A stretch of DNA of 64,000 bases from Aeromicrobium sp. (GTDB lineage Bacteria; Actinomycetota; Actinomycetes; Propionibacteriales; Nocardioidaceae): positions 1-64,000 of the forward strand of contig NZ_JACMOM010000029.1 of NCBI RefSeq assembly GCF_014378035.1, given 5' to 3'. Shown in pieces: positions 26,981-36,202 of the stretch. Within the stretch, counting starts at the first letter, position 1. Each line of letters starts with the position of its first letter. Both the position numbers and the translations under genes were made by a program. The notes below the pieces were generated by a model. The model made no database searches. It had not been told where the DNA came from and saw only the letters and a list, made by a program, of their open reading frames with translations.

Positions 26981-28291
26981 ATGGACGCCGGTCTGGTCTA
27001 CCTCCTGGGCGGTGCAGCGCTGCTCCTGGCGGTCGTTCTTCCCTACGCGTTGCGAACGGCTGCGCTCTCGGCGCCCATCGTCCTGCTGGGAGTGGGGGCT
27101 CTCGTGGGTCTGCTGCCGTCGACGGAAGGCGTCAACTTCTCGCCCTTGGCACATCGCGCATTCACCGAGCACCTCACCGAGTTCACTGTGATCATCGCCC
27201 TGATGGGTGTGGGCCTCGCGCTCGACCGTCCGCTCAGTCTGCGGTCGTTCACGTCATGGCGGCGGTGGGGAGCCACCTGGCGCCTGATCATCGTGGCCAT
27301 GCCGCTGTCGATCGCCGGGGTCGCGCTCCTCGGGTGGTGGTTCATGGGACTCGCCCCCGCGGGGGCCCTCCTGCTGGGTGCGGTGCTCGCACCGACCGAC
27401 CCGGTGCTCGCGTCCGACGTGCAGGTCGAGGGTCCGACGACCGCCGCGGACGACGTCGAAAAGATCGATGAGACCGACGAGGTGCGGTTCGCGCTCACCT
27501 CGGAGGCCGGACTCAACGACGGCATGTCGTTCCCCTTTGTGCAGGCAGCAATCCTCATCGCCGGCACGGGGACGGTTGCCGAGTGGGGGCCCACCTGGCT
27601 GGCATGGGATCTGGTCGGCAAGGTCGTCGTGGGCAGCGCCCTCGGCATCGCCATCGGCTGGATCCTGGCCAAGACGGCGTTCGGGTCGAGCCGGCCGTCG
27701 CTGCGCACCTCTGAGTCCGGCGAGCCCCTGCTCGCGCTCGCTGCGGTCCTGCTCTCGTACGGGGTGACAGAGGTTGCGCACGGCTACGGCTTCCTCGCGG
27801 TCTTCGCCTGCGCCATGACCCTTCGCTCGGCCGAGCGTGGCAGCGATTACCACGCGCTGATGCATGAGGTCATTGAGCGGCTCGAGCGGCTGCTGACCCT
27901 CGTCGTCCTGCTGCTGCTCGGCGTCGCCCTCACCAACGGGCTTCTCAGCGGCCTGACGGTGCCAGCAATCGCGGTGTCCGTGCTCCTCGTCCTGGTCGTG
28001 CGCCCTGCGTCGGGCCTCCTTGCGCTCACGATCGGGCCGCGACGGGTGAAGGACCGCGTCGGACAAAGCACCCTCGGCCCGCGTGAACGTGCTGCGACCG
28101 CCTTCTTCGGCGTGCGCGGCATCGGCTCGATCTATTACCTGGCCTACGCGGCGGGGCACGCCGACTTCGACCAGCTGCCACTCCTGTGGTCGACCGTCGC
28201 GTTCACCATCACGCTGTCGGTCGTGCTGCACGGCATCACCGCCACGCCGGCGATGCGTTGGCTGGACGCCAAGCGCGACTCCCTGCACTGA
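26981..28291 (+). CDS. Na+/H+ (monovalent cation/proton) antiporter, CPA1 type
   Basis: The protein has 436 residues from an ATG at 26981 with GGGAGG seven bases upstream, five codons inside the track start. About 12 membrane helices are present. The ion-binding region reads LAPTDPVLASDVQV, and the paired SEAGLNDGMSFPFVQ holds the N-D pair of CPA1/NhaP exchangers. It exports Na+ or K+ against protons for pH and salt balance. The C-terminal RERAATAFFGVRGIGSIYYLAYA is another family block. Confidence 0.92.
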   Translation: MDAGLVYLLGGAALLLAVVLPYALRTAALSAPIVLLGVGALVGLLPSTEGVNFSPLAHRAFTEHLTEFTVIIALMGVGLALDRPLSLRSFTSWRRWGATWRLIIVAMPLSIAGVALLGWWFMGLAPAGALLLGAVLAPTDPVLASDVQVEGPTTAADDVEKIDETDEVRFALTSEAGLNDGMSFPFVQAAILIAGTGTVAEWGPTWLAWDLVGKVVVGSALGIAIGWILAKTAFGSSRPSLRTSESGEPLLALAAVLLSYGVTEVAHGYGFLAVFACAMTLRSAERGSDYHALMHEVIERLERLLTLVVLLLLGVALTNGLLSGLTVPAIAVSVLLVLVVRPASGLLALTIGPRRVKDRVGQSTLGPRERAATAFFGVRGIGSIYYLAYAAGHADFDQLPLLWSTVAFTITLSVVLHGITATPAMRWLDAKRDSLH

Positions 28292-28370
28292 CCCCCCGGC
28301 TTGAGATGTTCCGCTCACCGGGGCGGCACAGGTACGTTCAAACCCCACATCTGGGACCCGGGGTGGGCGG

Positions 28371-28382
28371 TACCGTGCTCAC
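28371..28382 (+). promoter_or_regulatory. leaderless promoter -10 for the lysoplasmalogenase gene
   Basis: TACCGT (TANNNT) lies exactly six bases before the ATG at 28383 and no ribosome binding site is seen. This is the usual geometry of a leaderless actinobacterial transcript. Confidence 0.5.
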
Positions 28383-29090
28383 ATGTCAGCCCTGCGGAGC
28401 CCCTGGCTCATGGCCTTCGGAACGGTCTCGGTCATCCACCTGGTGCTCAACGGTGCCGATGCCTCGCCGTGGGACAGCATCACCAAGTGCCTCATCGCCC
28501 CGCTGCTGGCGGCGTGGGTCGTCGAGCAGCACGGACCTCGGCTGCTGGTCGTCGCACTGGGCTTCTGCTTCCTCGGTGACCTCTTCCTCGAGCTCGGCGA
28601 CCTGTTCATCGTCGGGATGGCCTCCTTCGCCGCCGCGCACGTCTGCTTCATCACCTTCTTCGTACGACGCGGCGCCCTCGACCAGCTGAGACGCAGACCG
28701 TGGATCCTGGCCGTGTACGTCATTGCCGCGATCGGGCTCGTCGCCTGGTGCTGGGGCGGCCTCGAGAACGGTCTCAAGGCGCCGATCCCCGTCTACGCGG
28801 CACTGCTCGTCGGCACTGCGGCCACGTCGCTCGCCACCGACGTGCGGGCCGGCGTCGGAGGGATGCTCTTCCTGCTCTCGGACGGCACCATCGCGCTCGC
28901 GGAGGCCGACCGCATCGACAAGGAAGCCACGACCACCGGGCTGGCGATCATGGGCCTCTACATTCTTGCGATCTTCCTTCTCACGACCGGCATCCTCAAC
29001 CGCGAGAAGGCGACCATCGCGGCCGGGCCGGGCTTCGACCCGACCAGGCGCACCGACTGCTGGCCGAAGCTCCCAGCACACCTCGCGTAG
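28383..29090 (+). CDS. lysoplasmalogenase family membrane protein (YhhN/TMEM86)
   Basis: This 235-residue polytopic protein has about eight helices. It has the YhhN pattern: a K-x-L-x-x-P segment (ITKCLIAPLLAAW), GFCFLGDLFLELGD with two acidic residues, and MASFAAAHVCFITFF. Members hydrolyse the vinyl-ether bond of lysoplasmalogens or act as lysophospholipid hydrolases. The neighbouring PlsC acyltransferase suggests a phospholipid-remodelling pair. The stop overlaps the -10 of the next gene. Confidence 0.85.
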   Translation: MSALRSPWLMAFGTVSVIHLVLNGADASPWDSITKCLIAPLLAAWVVEQHGPRLLVVALGFCFLGDLFLELGDLFIVGMASFAAAHVCFITFFVRRGALDQLRRRPWILAVYVIAAIGLVAWCWGGLENGLKAPIPVYAALLVGTAATSLATDVRAGVGGMLFLLSDGTIALAEADRIDKEATTTGLAIMGLYILAIFLLTTGILNREKATIAAGPGFDPTRRTDCWPKLPAHLA

Positions 29091-29100
29091 CCTGAACGAC

Positions 29101-29862
29101 GTGCCGAAATCTGATCGCCCGTACCGGACGGTGGTGCGGATCTTCGGGATGTTGTTCCGCCTGATGGGCTACCGCTTCGACGTGCGCGGCATCGAGAACC
29201 TTCCCACCAGCGGGCCCGCCGTCGTCGCGGGCAACCACATCGGGTTCCTCGACTTCACCTTCATCGGCTACGCGGCGCGGCCCCGCAAACGTCTGATCCG
29301 GTTCATGGCCAAACGCGCCGTCTTCGACCTCCCGGTCGTCAGCTGGCTCATGCGGGCAATGGGACACATCCCGGTCGACCGCACGTCGGGCTCGCGCGCT
29401 TACCGGCAGGGGCTTCGGCTGCTCGACGAGGGGCAGCTCGTCGGAGTCTTTCCCGAGGCGACGATCAGTCGGTCGTGGCTGCTCAAGCCGTTCAAGCGGG
29501 GGGCGGCCGGGCTCGCCGCCAACCGCGGGGTGCCGCTGGTCCCCGTCGTCGTGTGGGGCGGTCACCGCATCTACACCGTCGACGGACACCGCACGCTGCG
29601 TCGTCGCATGCCGGTGACGATCGCCGTCGGCGAGGCTCTTCTTCCGGCGGACGGCGAAGGGGTGGACGAGCTGTCGGCCCGGCTGCACCTGCGCATGGAG
29701 GCGCTGCTCGACGAGGCCATCACCGCTTACCCCGACACCCCGCGGGACGACGACGACCGGTGGTGGCTCCCGCACGACCGCGGTGGCACCGCACCCGACC
29801 CCGAGACGGCGGCGGTGCTCGACCGCGAGGCCGTCGCACGCATCGGCGACAGCTTCGAGTGA
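29101..29862 (+). CDS. 1-acyl-sn-glycerol-3-phosphate acyltransferase (PlsC-like)
   Basis: The protein has 253 residues from a GTG at 29101. The 379-codon track ORF starts inside the previous gene. The catalytic H-x4-D is H46-D51 in NHIGFLD, and the second acyltransferase motif is VFPEATISRS. It transfers an acyl group to lysophosphatidic acid to make phosphatidic acid at the membrane face. TAGCCT ends seven bases before the GTG and contains the stop codon of the preceding gene, so it may have its own leaderless promoter as well as operon readthrough. Confidence 0.9.
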   Translation: MPKSDRPYRTVVRIFGMLFRLMGYRFDVRGIENLPTSGPAVVAGNHIGFLDFTFIGYAARPRKRLIRFMAKRAVFDLPVVSWLMRAMGHIPVDRTSGSRAYRQGLRLLDEGQLVGVFPEATISRSWLLKPFKRGAAGLAANRGVPLVPVVVWGGHRIYTVDGHRTLRRRMPVTIAVGEALLPADGEGVDELSARLHLRMEALLDEAITAYPDTPRDDDDRWWLPHDRGGTAPDPETAAVLDREAVARIGDSFE

Positions 29863-29905
29863 GCCGACCCCGTCCCAGTCCTGTCCGCCAATCTCAGGAG
29901 CCCGC

Positions 29906-30745
29906 ATGACGTACCACCGGACGACACCCGTGACCGCGGGCGACCTCATCTTCGACGTGCGCCAAACCGGCCCTGACGACGGCGAACCCGTCCTGCTGCT
30001 GCACGGATTCCCCGAGACGTCGCTGTCGTGGTCGGCCGTCGCACCCCTGCTCACCGACGCTGGGTTGCGCGTCTTCGCGCCCGACCAGCGGGGCTACTCG
30101 CCCGGGGCCCGGCCCACCGAGGTGTCGGACTACGCCCCCGACGTCCTCGCCGGTGACGTCGTCGCCCTCGCCGACTCGCTGGGCCTCGACACGTTCCACC
30201 TCGTGGGGCACGACTGGGGCGCAGCCGTCGCCTGGTGCGTGGCCGCCCAGCACCCCGGCCGACTGCGGAGCCTGACAGCGGTGTCGGTGCCGCACCTCGC
30301 GGCGTACGGCGCTGCGTTGCAGAGCGATCCCGACCAGCAGCAGCGTGCGTCGTACATCGGGCTGCTCCGTCAGGTCGGCAAGGCCGAGGAGCTCCTGCTC
30401 GCCGACGACGGTCGCCGGCTCATCGCGATGTACGGCGACGATGTACCGACCCAGCAGGTCGCTGCATACGTCGCCCACCTGTCGGAGCCGGGTGCCCTCA
30501 CCGCTGCCCTCAACTGGTATCGCGCCATGACCAATGACCTGTCGTCACTGCCGACGGTGCAGGTGCCGACGACCTTCGTGTGGAGCGACGAGGACATGGC
30601 GATCGGCCGCCTCCCGGCCGAGCAGTGCGGTGACTTCGTCGACGCGGACTACCGTTTCGTCGAGCTCTCGGGCATCAGCCACTGGATCCCGGAGCAGGCA
30701 CCCGCCGCCTTGGCAGAAGCCATCATCGCCCGCACGAGGGACTAG
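29906..30745 (+). CDS. alpha/beta hydrolase, epoxide-hydrolase-like
   Basis: The protein has 279 residues from an ATG at 29906 with CAGGAG upstream. HGFPETSLSW (residues 33-42) is the oxyanion loop of soluble epoxide hydrolases. The nucleophile is Asp103 in VGHDWGAAVAW, not serine, and the base is His in ISHWIPEQAP near the C-terminus. An aspartate nucleophile fits epoxide hydrolases or haloalkane and fluoroacetate dehalogenases, and the W in the HDWG motif favours an epoxide hydrolase. No signal peptide. Confidence 0.85.
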   Translation: MTYHRTTPVTAGDLIFDVRQTGPDDGEPVLLLHGFPETSLSWSAVAPLLTDAGLRVFAPDQRGYSPGARPTEVSDYAPDVLAGDVVALADSLGLDTFHLVGHDWGAAVAWCVAAQHPGRLRSLTAVSVPHLAAYGAALQSDPDQQQRASYIGLLRQVGKAEELLLADDGRRLIAMYGDDVPTQQVAAYVAHLSEPGALTAALNWYRAMTNDLSSLPTVQVPTTFVWSDEDMAIGRLPAEQCGDFVDADYRFVELSGISHWIPEQAPAALAEAIIARTRD

Positions 30746-30781
30746 CCCCACCGGGTGGGACTGGAGAAAGTGGTGGGTCGG

Positions 30782-31609
30782 TCAGTGGACGAGCACTGAC
30801 GCCAAGGGCCAGCCGTGCCGGTCGTCGAGGGTGCGGCCGACCGTGCGCGCGTAGGTGTTCCAGTCGTCGGCGCGCGCGGCATACCACTCACGCTGGCGCT
30901 GCATCAGCTCGGCGAGGCTGCTGAGCGCGACACCGGGGTGACGGGCACCGATCTCGTTGGCGATCTGCCGCGCCGCGCGGGCATCGGCAGTCGCCTCGTG
31001 GGCGTTGTCGAGCGACACCGTGTAGTAGGCGGCGACGTCGACGAGCCGGCGTGGGCCGAGACCGCCCCGTTCGATGCCCCAGTCGATGACGTAGGGGTCG
31101 ACGACGAGCAGCCGGTCCCAGTCGGGCTGTGGCAGGCCCCAGCGGGTGGCCTCGGCGTGGAGCATCGTGAGGTCGTAGGCGGCGTTGTAGACGACGAGGC
31201 CGACGCCGCGGTCGATGAGGGACTGGACCCAGTCGATCACGATGCCGACACCGACAACAGGGCTCGGCGCGGCGGCCAGGATGGCGTCGGTGAGGCCGTG
31301 GACCTCCGCCGAGGAGGGCGGGACCGGGATGCCGGGGTTGACCAGCCCGGCGATCTCGCCGCCGTCATCACCCAGCAGGGCATAACTGAGCACGCGGTCG
31401 GTGATCGGGTCGACGCCGGTGGTCTCGAAGTCGAGCGACGCCAAGGCCACCTGGTGCCAGCCGGCATGGGCGCCACGCGCCGGTGGGGTCGGGGAGCATG
31501 GAAGGCAGATCGTGCGCCAGGTGCCGGGAACACCGATCAGCTGGCCTTTGCCGACCGCGACGGGTGTGCCGCACTCGCTGCACCCGCCTGCGTACTTGTT
31601 GAGTCTCAC
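30782..31609 (-). CDS. DEDDh 3'-5' exonuclease with N-terminal zinc-ribbon-like segment
   Basis: The protein has 275 residues from a GTG at 31609 with AGGAGG six bases upstream. The track ORF extends 123 codons too far. The Exo I motif is SLDFETTG, Exo II is VVYNAAYDLTML and Exo III is NAHEATADARAA, giving the D-E-D-D-H set of DnaQ-type exonucleases. Before the domain sits a 60-residue segment with four cysteines (CSECGT and ICLPC), a probable zinc knuckle. It degrades or proofreads DNA or RNA 3' ends. It converges on the epoxide hydrolase gene with a small CCCAC/GTGGG hairpin between them. Confidence 0.88.
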   Translation of the reverse strand: MRLNKYAGGCSECGTPVAVGKGQLIGVPGTWRTICLPCSPTPPARGAHAGWHQVALASLDFETTGVDPITDRVLSYALLGDDGGEIAGLVNPGIPVPPSSAEVHGLTDAILAAAPSPVVGVGIVIDWVQSLIDRGVGLVVYNAAYDLTMLHAEATRWGLPQPDWDRLLVVDPYVIDWGIERGGLGPRRLVDVAAYYTVSLDNAHEATADARAARQIANEIGARHPGVALSSLAELMQRQREWYAARADDWNTYARTVGRTLDDRHGWPLASVLVH

Positions 31610-31794
31610 GACGTACCTCCTGGACGTCACGGTAGCCGCCGGTCCGGACAGACAAGCGACGCGATGCACGAGCGGTGGAGACGTGTCCACGACTCCCCTG
31701 CCAGCACTGGCGGGACTACCGCGAGATCGACCGACCGGAGCCGAACCGTGCCCTGTCGGCTTCAGCGGCGCGGAACGCCCGGGTAGACCATCAT

Positions 31795-32499
31795 CTAGTG
31801 GCGCGCCCCCGCCACCAGCGCGCGGAACAGGCCAGCATCGTCCTGCGTCTCGGGATGCCATTGCACGGCCAGCCAGAACGACCTCGACGGATCCTCGACG
31901 GCCTCGATGGTGCCGTCGAGGGCGTGGGCCGACTCGACGAGACCCGGATGCTCGCGCACCGACTGGTGATGGTGGCAACGCACCGTCGCCTTGTCTCCCA
32001 CCGCGCGAGCCACCGAGGTTCCGGGCACGACGTCAACCTCGACGGTGCCGAAGAGGTCTTTGCCCGGGGAGTGCAGCTCGCTGCCGACGACATCGGGTGT
32101 GTGCTGGTCGAGCGTGCCGCCGGCGTGCACCGCCATGACCTGCATGCCGCGGCAGATGCCGAGCACCGGCAGATCGGCAGCCGCCGCAGCATCGAGCAGG
32201 GCAAACTCCCACGAGTCGCGGTCCTCGCGCCAACCGGTCGTGCTCTCGTGCGCCTCGTCGGCGTAGCGGTGCGGGTCGACGTCCGCTCCGCCAGCGATGA
32301 TGAGCCCGTCGAGGCGCCCGATCACCGATGCCGCGGCGGACAGGTCGCCCGGGGGAAGCAGCCCCGCCACGCCGCCGGCCGCCTGCACAGAACGCGCATA
32401 GACGACATGCAGCAGGTCGGCGGGCTCGTCCCACACCCCCCACCGCGCCCGCTCGCGGTAGGTGGTCACACCAATGACAGGCCGAACAGCTGCACTCAC
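31795..32499 (-). CDS. class I glutamine amidotransferase, gamma-glutamyl-GABA hydrolase-like (PuuD)
   Basis: This 234-residue peptidase C26 has its nucleophile Cys116 in LGICRGMQ and the His-Glu pair in LAVQWHPE. PuuD removes the gamma-glutamyl group after the amine has been oxidised, and the location at the end of a cluster with a PuuA-like ligase supports the same role here. The GTG start overlaps the SDR stop in GTGA, so the two are coupled. It is the last gene of the leftward amine cluster. A general gamma-glutamyl hydrolase role for other amides is possible. Confidence 0.87.
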   Translation of the reverse strand: MSAAVRPVIGVTTYRERARWGVWDEPADLLHVVYARSVQAAGGVAGLLPPGDLSAAASVIGRLDGLIIAGGADVDPHRYADEAHESTTGWREDRDSWEFALLDAAAAADLPVLGICRGMQVMAVHAGGTLDQHTPDVVGSELHSPGKDLFGTVEVDVVPGTSVARAVGDKATVRCHHHQSVREHPGLVESAHALDGTIEAVEDPSRSFWLAVQWHPETQDDAGLFRALVAGARH

Positions 32500-33263
32500 A
32501 GCGGTGTCACGTAGGCCCCGGAGATACCGCCGTCCACGAGGAACGTCGAGGCGGTGATGAAGCTCGACTCGTCCGAGGCGAGGAACAGCACCGCGTTGGC
32601 CATCTCGACCGGTTCGGCGAAGCGGCCGACCGGCACATGGATGAGCCTGCGTGCAGCCTTCTCCGGATCAGTGGCGAAGAGCTCCTGCAGCAGGGGTGTG
32701 TTGACCGGTCCCGGACACAGGGCGTTGACCCGCACGCCCTCGCGGGCGAACTGCACACCGAGCTCACGCGACATCGACAGCACGCCACCCTTGGAGGCCG
32801 AGTACGAGATCTGCGACGTCGCGGCACCCATCACCGCGACGAACGACGCGGTGTTGATGATCGAGCCCTTCTTCTGTTCCAGCATGTAGGGCAGTGCCGC
32901 CTTGCAGCACAGGTAGACGCTGGTCAGGTTGACGTCCTGCACACGCTTCCACGCCTCAAGATCGGTGTTCAGGATCGAGTCGTCCTCCGGCGGGGAGATG
33001 CCGGCGTTGTTGAACGCGACGTCGACCGAGCCGTAGGTGTCCTTCGCCGTCCTGAACAGTGCGTCGACCTCATCTTTGTCGGTGACGTCGACGTGGACGT
33101 AGGTGCCGCCGACCTCCTTCGCGATGTCGGGACCCTTGGAGTCGTCGAGGTCGCCGATGACGATCTTGGCGCCCTCCTCGGCGAACCGTCGCACCGTCGC
33201 GAGACCGATGCCCGAACATCCGCCGGTGATGACGGCGGTCTTGCCTGCGAGGCGTCCAGCCAT
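32496..33263 (-). CDS. short-chain dehydrogenase/reductase
   Basis: This 255-residue classical SDR has the NAD(P)-binding TGGCSGIG at 13-20 and NNAGIS at 85-90. The catalytic Tyr154 and Lys158 are in SYSASKGG. GDLDD after the second strand has an acidic residue that favours NAD+ over NADP+. In this cluster it may oxidise a hydroxyl of the amine or an intermediate, an inference from context only. An AGGA lies four bases before the ATG at 33263. The gap to the ALDH gene (33264-33342) holds no obvious promoter. Confidence 0.9.
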   Translation of the reverse strand: MAGRLAGKTAVITGGCSGIGLATVRRFAEEGAKIVIGDLDDSKGPDIAKEVGGTYVHVDVTDKDEVDALFRTAKDTYGSVDVAFNNAGISPPEDDSILNTDLEAWKRVQDVNLTSVYLCCKAALPYMLEQKKGSIINTASFVAVMGAATSQISYSASKGGVLSMSRELGVQFAREGVRVNALCPGPVNTPLLQELFATDPEKAARRLIHVPVGRFAEPVEMANAVLFLASDESSFITASTFLVDGGISGAYVTPL

Positions 33264-33342
33264 GATTCCTGCTTTCCGTGATGGTGATCTCGATACACCC
33301 GCTCGTTCTTCACGGGCGCTCGATCAGCGAGTACGTGGGGGT

Positions 33343-34704
33343 CTAGTCGTGGGAGATGAAGATGTTCTTGACGTCGGTGAACGAGTGCGGTGCGTCGGGT
33401 CCGAGCTCACGTCCGAGCCCCGACTGCTTGAACCCTCCGAACGGGGTCCAGTAGCGCACCGAGGCGTGCGAGTTGACGCTGAGATTGCCTGCCTCGACGG
33501 CGCGAGAGACGCGCAACGCACGCCCGACGTCGCGGGTGTAGATCGACCCCGAGAGGCCGAACTCCGTGTCGTTGGCGAGCTGGACGGCCTGGGCCTCGTC
33601 GTCGAAGGGCATCACCGCGACGACCGGCCCGAAGATCTCCTCTCGCCAGACGGGCTGCTGCGGGTCGTCGGCCAGGACGACGGTGGGGGCGAACCAGAAT
33701 CCCGGTCCGTTCGGCGCAGAACCGCTGAACGCGACCTCGGTGCCCTCGACGTAGCCCTGCACCGTCGACCTCTGCGTTGCCGAGATGAGTGGGCCCATCT
33801 CGCTGGAACGGTCGGCGGGGTCGAGCACCCTGACGCCCTTGACGGCGGGCTCCAGCAGCGACACGAACTCGTCGTACGCCGAGCGCTCGACCAGGATGCG
33901 CGACCGCGCGCAGCAATCCTGACCGGCGTTGTCGAACACCGCGCCCGGCGCGGCAGCAGCGGCCTTCGCGATGTCGGCGTCGGCGAAGACGATGTTGGCG
34001 CTCTTGCCACCGAGCTCGAGGGTCACCCGCTTCACCTGCTCGGCGCAGCCGGCCATGATCTTCTTGCCCACGTCGGTCGAGCCGGTGAAGCACACCTTGC
34101 GGACGGCCGGGTGCGTCACGAAGCGCTCGCCCACGATCGAGCCCTTGCCGGGGATGACGGTGAGCACACCCTCGGGCAGCCCGGCTTCAAGCCCCAGCTC
34201 GCCGAGGCGGATCGCAGTCAACGGTGTCAGCTCGGCCGGCTTGAGGACGACGGTGTTGCCCGCCGCGAGCGCGGGTGCGAAACCCCAGCCGGCGATCGGC
34301 ATCGGGAAGTTCCACGGCACGATGATGCCCACGACACCGAGCGGCTCGTGGAACGTCATGTTGATGCCCCCGGCGACCGGGATCTGGTGGCCCGTGAGCC
34401 GTTCGGGCGCTGCAGAGTAGTAGTGCAGCACGTCGCGGACGTTGCCCGCCTCCCACGTCGCATTGCCCCACGTGTGCCCGGAGTTGCGCACCTCCAGCTC
34501 GGCGAGCTCCTCGATGTGCTCGTCGACGACCGCGGCGAAGCGTCGCAGCAGCCGGGCCCGCTCACCGGGCGCGACGTCACGCCATGCCGGGTAGGCGTCG
34601 GCGGCCTTCGCGATGAGGGCATCCGTCATGGCGAGGTCGGACATCTCGACCTCGGTGACGTCTTCTTCGGTCGCCGGGTTGACGACGGTGTAGCTGCTGC
34701 TCAC
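33343..34704 (-). CDS. aldehyde dehydrogenase of the amine-catabolism cluster
   Basis: This 453-residue NAD(P)-dependent ALDH has its catalytic cysteine at residue 264 (NAGQDCCARSR) and its glutamate in LELGGKSANIVF. PWNFPMPIAGWG and GFKQSGLGRELG are standard ALDH blocks. By position it oxidises the aldehyde formed from the gamma-glutamylated amine to the acid, like PuuC. The GTG start has GAGGAG five bases upstream. Directly upstream lies a perfect 21-bp inverted repeat, which may control readthrough from the ligase gene. Confidence 0.9.
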   Translation of the reverse strand: MSSSYTVVNPATEEDVTEVEMSDLAMTDALIAKAADAYPAWRDVAPGERARLLRRFAAVVDEHIEELAELEVRNSGHTWGNATWEAGNVRDVLHYYSAAPERLTGHQIPVAGGINMTFHEPLGVVGIIVPWNFPMPIAGWGFAPALAAGNTVVLKPAELTPLTAIRLGELGLEAGLPEGVLTVIPGKGSIVGERFVTHPAVRKVCFTGSTDVGKKIMAGCAEQVKRVTLELGGKSANIVFADADIAKAAAAAPGAVFDNAGQDCCARSRILVERSAYDEFVSLLEPAVKGVRVLDPADRSSEMGPLISATQRSTVQGYVEGTEVAFSGSAPNGPGFWFAPTVVLADDPQQPVWREEIFGPVVAVMPFDDEAQAVQLANDTEFGLSGSIYTRDVGRALRVSRAVEAGNLSVNSHASVRYWTPFGGFKQSGLGRELGPDAPHSFTDVKNIFISHD

Positions 34705-34725
34705 GTGATCTCCTCGTCGCGCCCC

Positions 34726-34788
34726 CGCTGGGAGTGACGCTCTTGTGGTCTTGACCGGCGTGTCGCAACAAGAGCGTCACTCCCAGCG
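34726..34788. repeat. perfect 21-bp inverted repeat with 21-base loop
   Basis: The left arm (34726-34746, starting CGCTGGGAGTGACGCTC) and right arm (34768-34788) are exact reverse complements. It sits between the ligase stop and the ALDH start in one operon. There is no T-run. Such a clean hairpin looks like a REP-type or MITE-like palindrome, and it could act as an attenuator or mRNA stabiliser. Confidence 0.85.
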
Positions 34789-34816
34789 CGGACGGGACAG
34801 GTTGGCGTGGGTCTGG

Positions 34817-36202
34817 TCACAGGCGCTCGAACCCCCGCCGCCGCTCCCAGTCGGTCACGGCTGCGTCGTAGGCGGCGAGCTCGACGTCGGCCATGTTGGT
34901 GTAGTGGTCGACGACCTCCTCGCCGAAGACCGCCCTCGCCAGCGCCGAGCCGGCCCACGCCTCGCGGGCCTCGCGCAAGGTGGTGGGCACCTTGGCCTTG
35001 TCGGACGTGTAGGCGTTGCCGGTCTGCTCCGGCTCGAGCTCCAGCGCGTTGGCGACGCCGTGCATGCCACCGCCCAGCATCGCGGCGAGGGCGAGGTAGG
35101 GGTTGGCGTCACCGCCGGGCACACGGTTCTCGAGCCGGGCGCTGGGTCCGTGACCCACGAGACGCACGGCGCACGTGCGGTTGTCGAGCCCCCACGCGAT
35201 CGCGGTCGGCGCGAACGAGCCGCCGGCAAATCGCTTGTACGAGTTGATGTTGGGCGCGTAGAGCAGCGTGAAGTCGCGCATCGTCGCCAGGATGCCGGCG
35301 ATGAACTGGTCGTAGACCGGCGTCCGTCCGCCCCGCCCCTCATCGAGCCCGTCGTCCCAGAACACGACCCCACCGTCGGCACCCCTCAACGACAGGTGGA
35401 TGTGGCAGGAGTTGCCCTCACGCTCGTTGTACTTGGCCATGAACGTCAGTGCCTTGCCGTGAGCCGAGGCGATCTCCTTGGCCACGGTCTTGTAGACGGC
35501 GTGGTTGTCTGCGGTCACCACGACGTCGTCGTAGAGGAACCCGATCTCGTGCTGCCCGAAGTTGCACTCGCCCTTGGCGCCCTCGACGTTCATGCCGGCC
35601 GCATACATCGTGTTGCGGATGTCGCGCAGCAGCGGCTCCACCCGGGTCGTGCCGACGATCGAGTAGTCGACGTTGTACTGGTTGGAGGCGGGCAGGTCCT
35701 GATAGTTGGCGCTCCACGCCTCCTCAAAGGTCGTGTCGAACAGGATGAATTCGAGCTCGGTGCCCGCCAAGGCGACGAATCCGGCATCGGCGGCCTTGTC
35801 GACCTGCGCCTTCAGGATCGTGCGCGGCGACTGCGACACCGGCGTGTGGTCGAGCCAGACGAGGTCGCACTGCACCATGGCCGTGGCAGGCAGGTGGGTC
35901 AGCAGCCGGATCGTGTCGAAGTCCATCGCGAACTCCATGTCGCCATAGCCCTTTTCCCACGACGACATCGCGTAGCCGTCGACCGTGTTCATGTCGACGT
36001 CGACGCTCAGGAGGTAGTTGCAGCCCTCGGTGCCCTGCTCGACGACGACGTCGAGGAAGTAGCGCGCATGCAGACGTTTGCCCTGCAGCCGACCCTGCAT
36101 GTCGGTGAACGCGACGATGACGGTGTCGACGTGCCCCTCGGTGATGTGGACCCGGAGCTGCTCGAGGCTCAGCAGCCGTGAATTGCGCGCCTTGTCAGTC
36201 AT
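34817..36202 (-). CDS. glutamine synthetase-like gamma-glutamylamine ligase (PuuA/GlnA-type III)
   Basis: The protein has 461 residues from the ATG at 36202, with AGAGG six bases upstream. An ATG at 36208 and the track start at 36244 are alternatives. GS-fold blocks are present: GECNFGQHEIGF, GNSCHIHLSL (ATP and metal site) and ARLENRVPGGDANPYLALA. I see no adenylylation tyrosine motif. It lies among amine-oxidising genes, so it should use ATP to join glutamate to an amine such as a polyamine or ethanolamine rather than make glutamine. It overlaps the preceding dehydrogenase gene by 8 bases, so the two are translationally coupled. Confidence 0.88.
   Translation of the reverse strand: MTDKARNSRLLSLEQLRVHITEGHVDTVIVAFTDMQGRLQGKRLHARYFLDVVVEQGTEGCNYLLSVDVDMNTVDGYAMSSWEKGYGDMEFAMDFDTIRLLTHLPATAMVQCDLVWLDHTPVSQSPRTILKAQVDKAADAGFVALAGTELEFILFDTTFEEAWSANYQDLPASNQYNVDYSIVGTTRVEPLLRDIRNTMYAAGMNVEGAKGECNFGQHEIGFLYDDVVVTADNHAVYKTVAKEIASAHGKALTFMAKYNEREGNSCHIHLSLRGADGGVVFWDDGLDEGRGGRTPVYDQFIAGILATMRDFTLLYAPNINSYKRFAGGSFAPTAIAWGLDNRTCAVRLVGHGPSARLENRVPGGDANPYLALAAMLGGGMHGVANALELEPEQTGNAYTSDKAKVPTTLREAREAWAGSALARAVFGEEVVDHYTNMADVELAAYDAAVTDWERRRGFERL

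Noticed and set aside
30746-30781. Terminator between epoxide hydrolase and exonuclease genes
   Set aside because: The stem is only five base pairs with a three-base loop, too weak to list as a feature.
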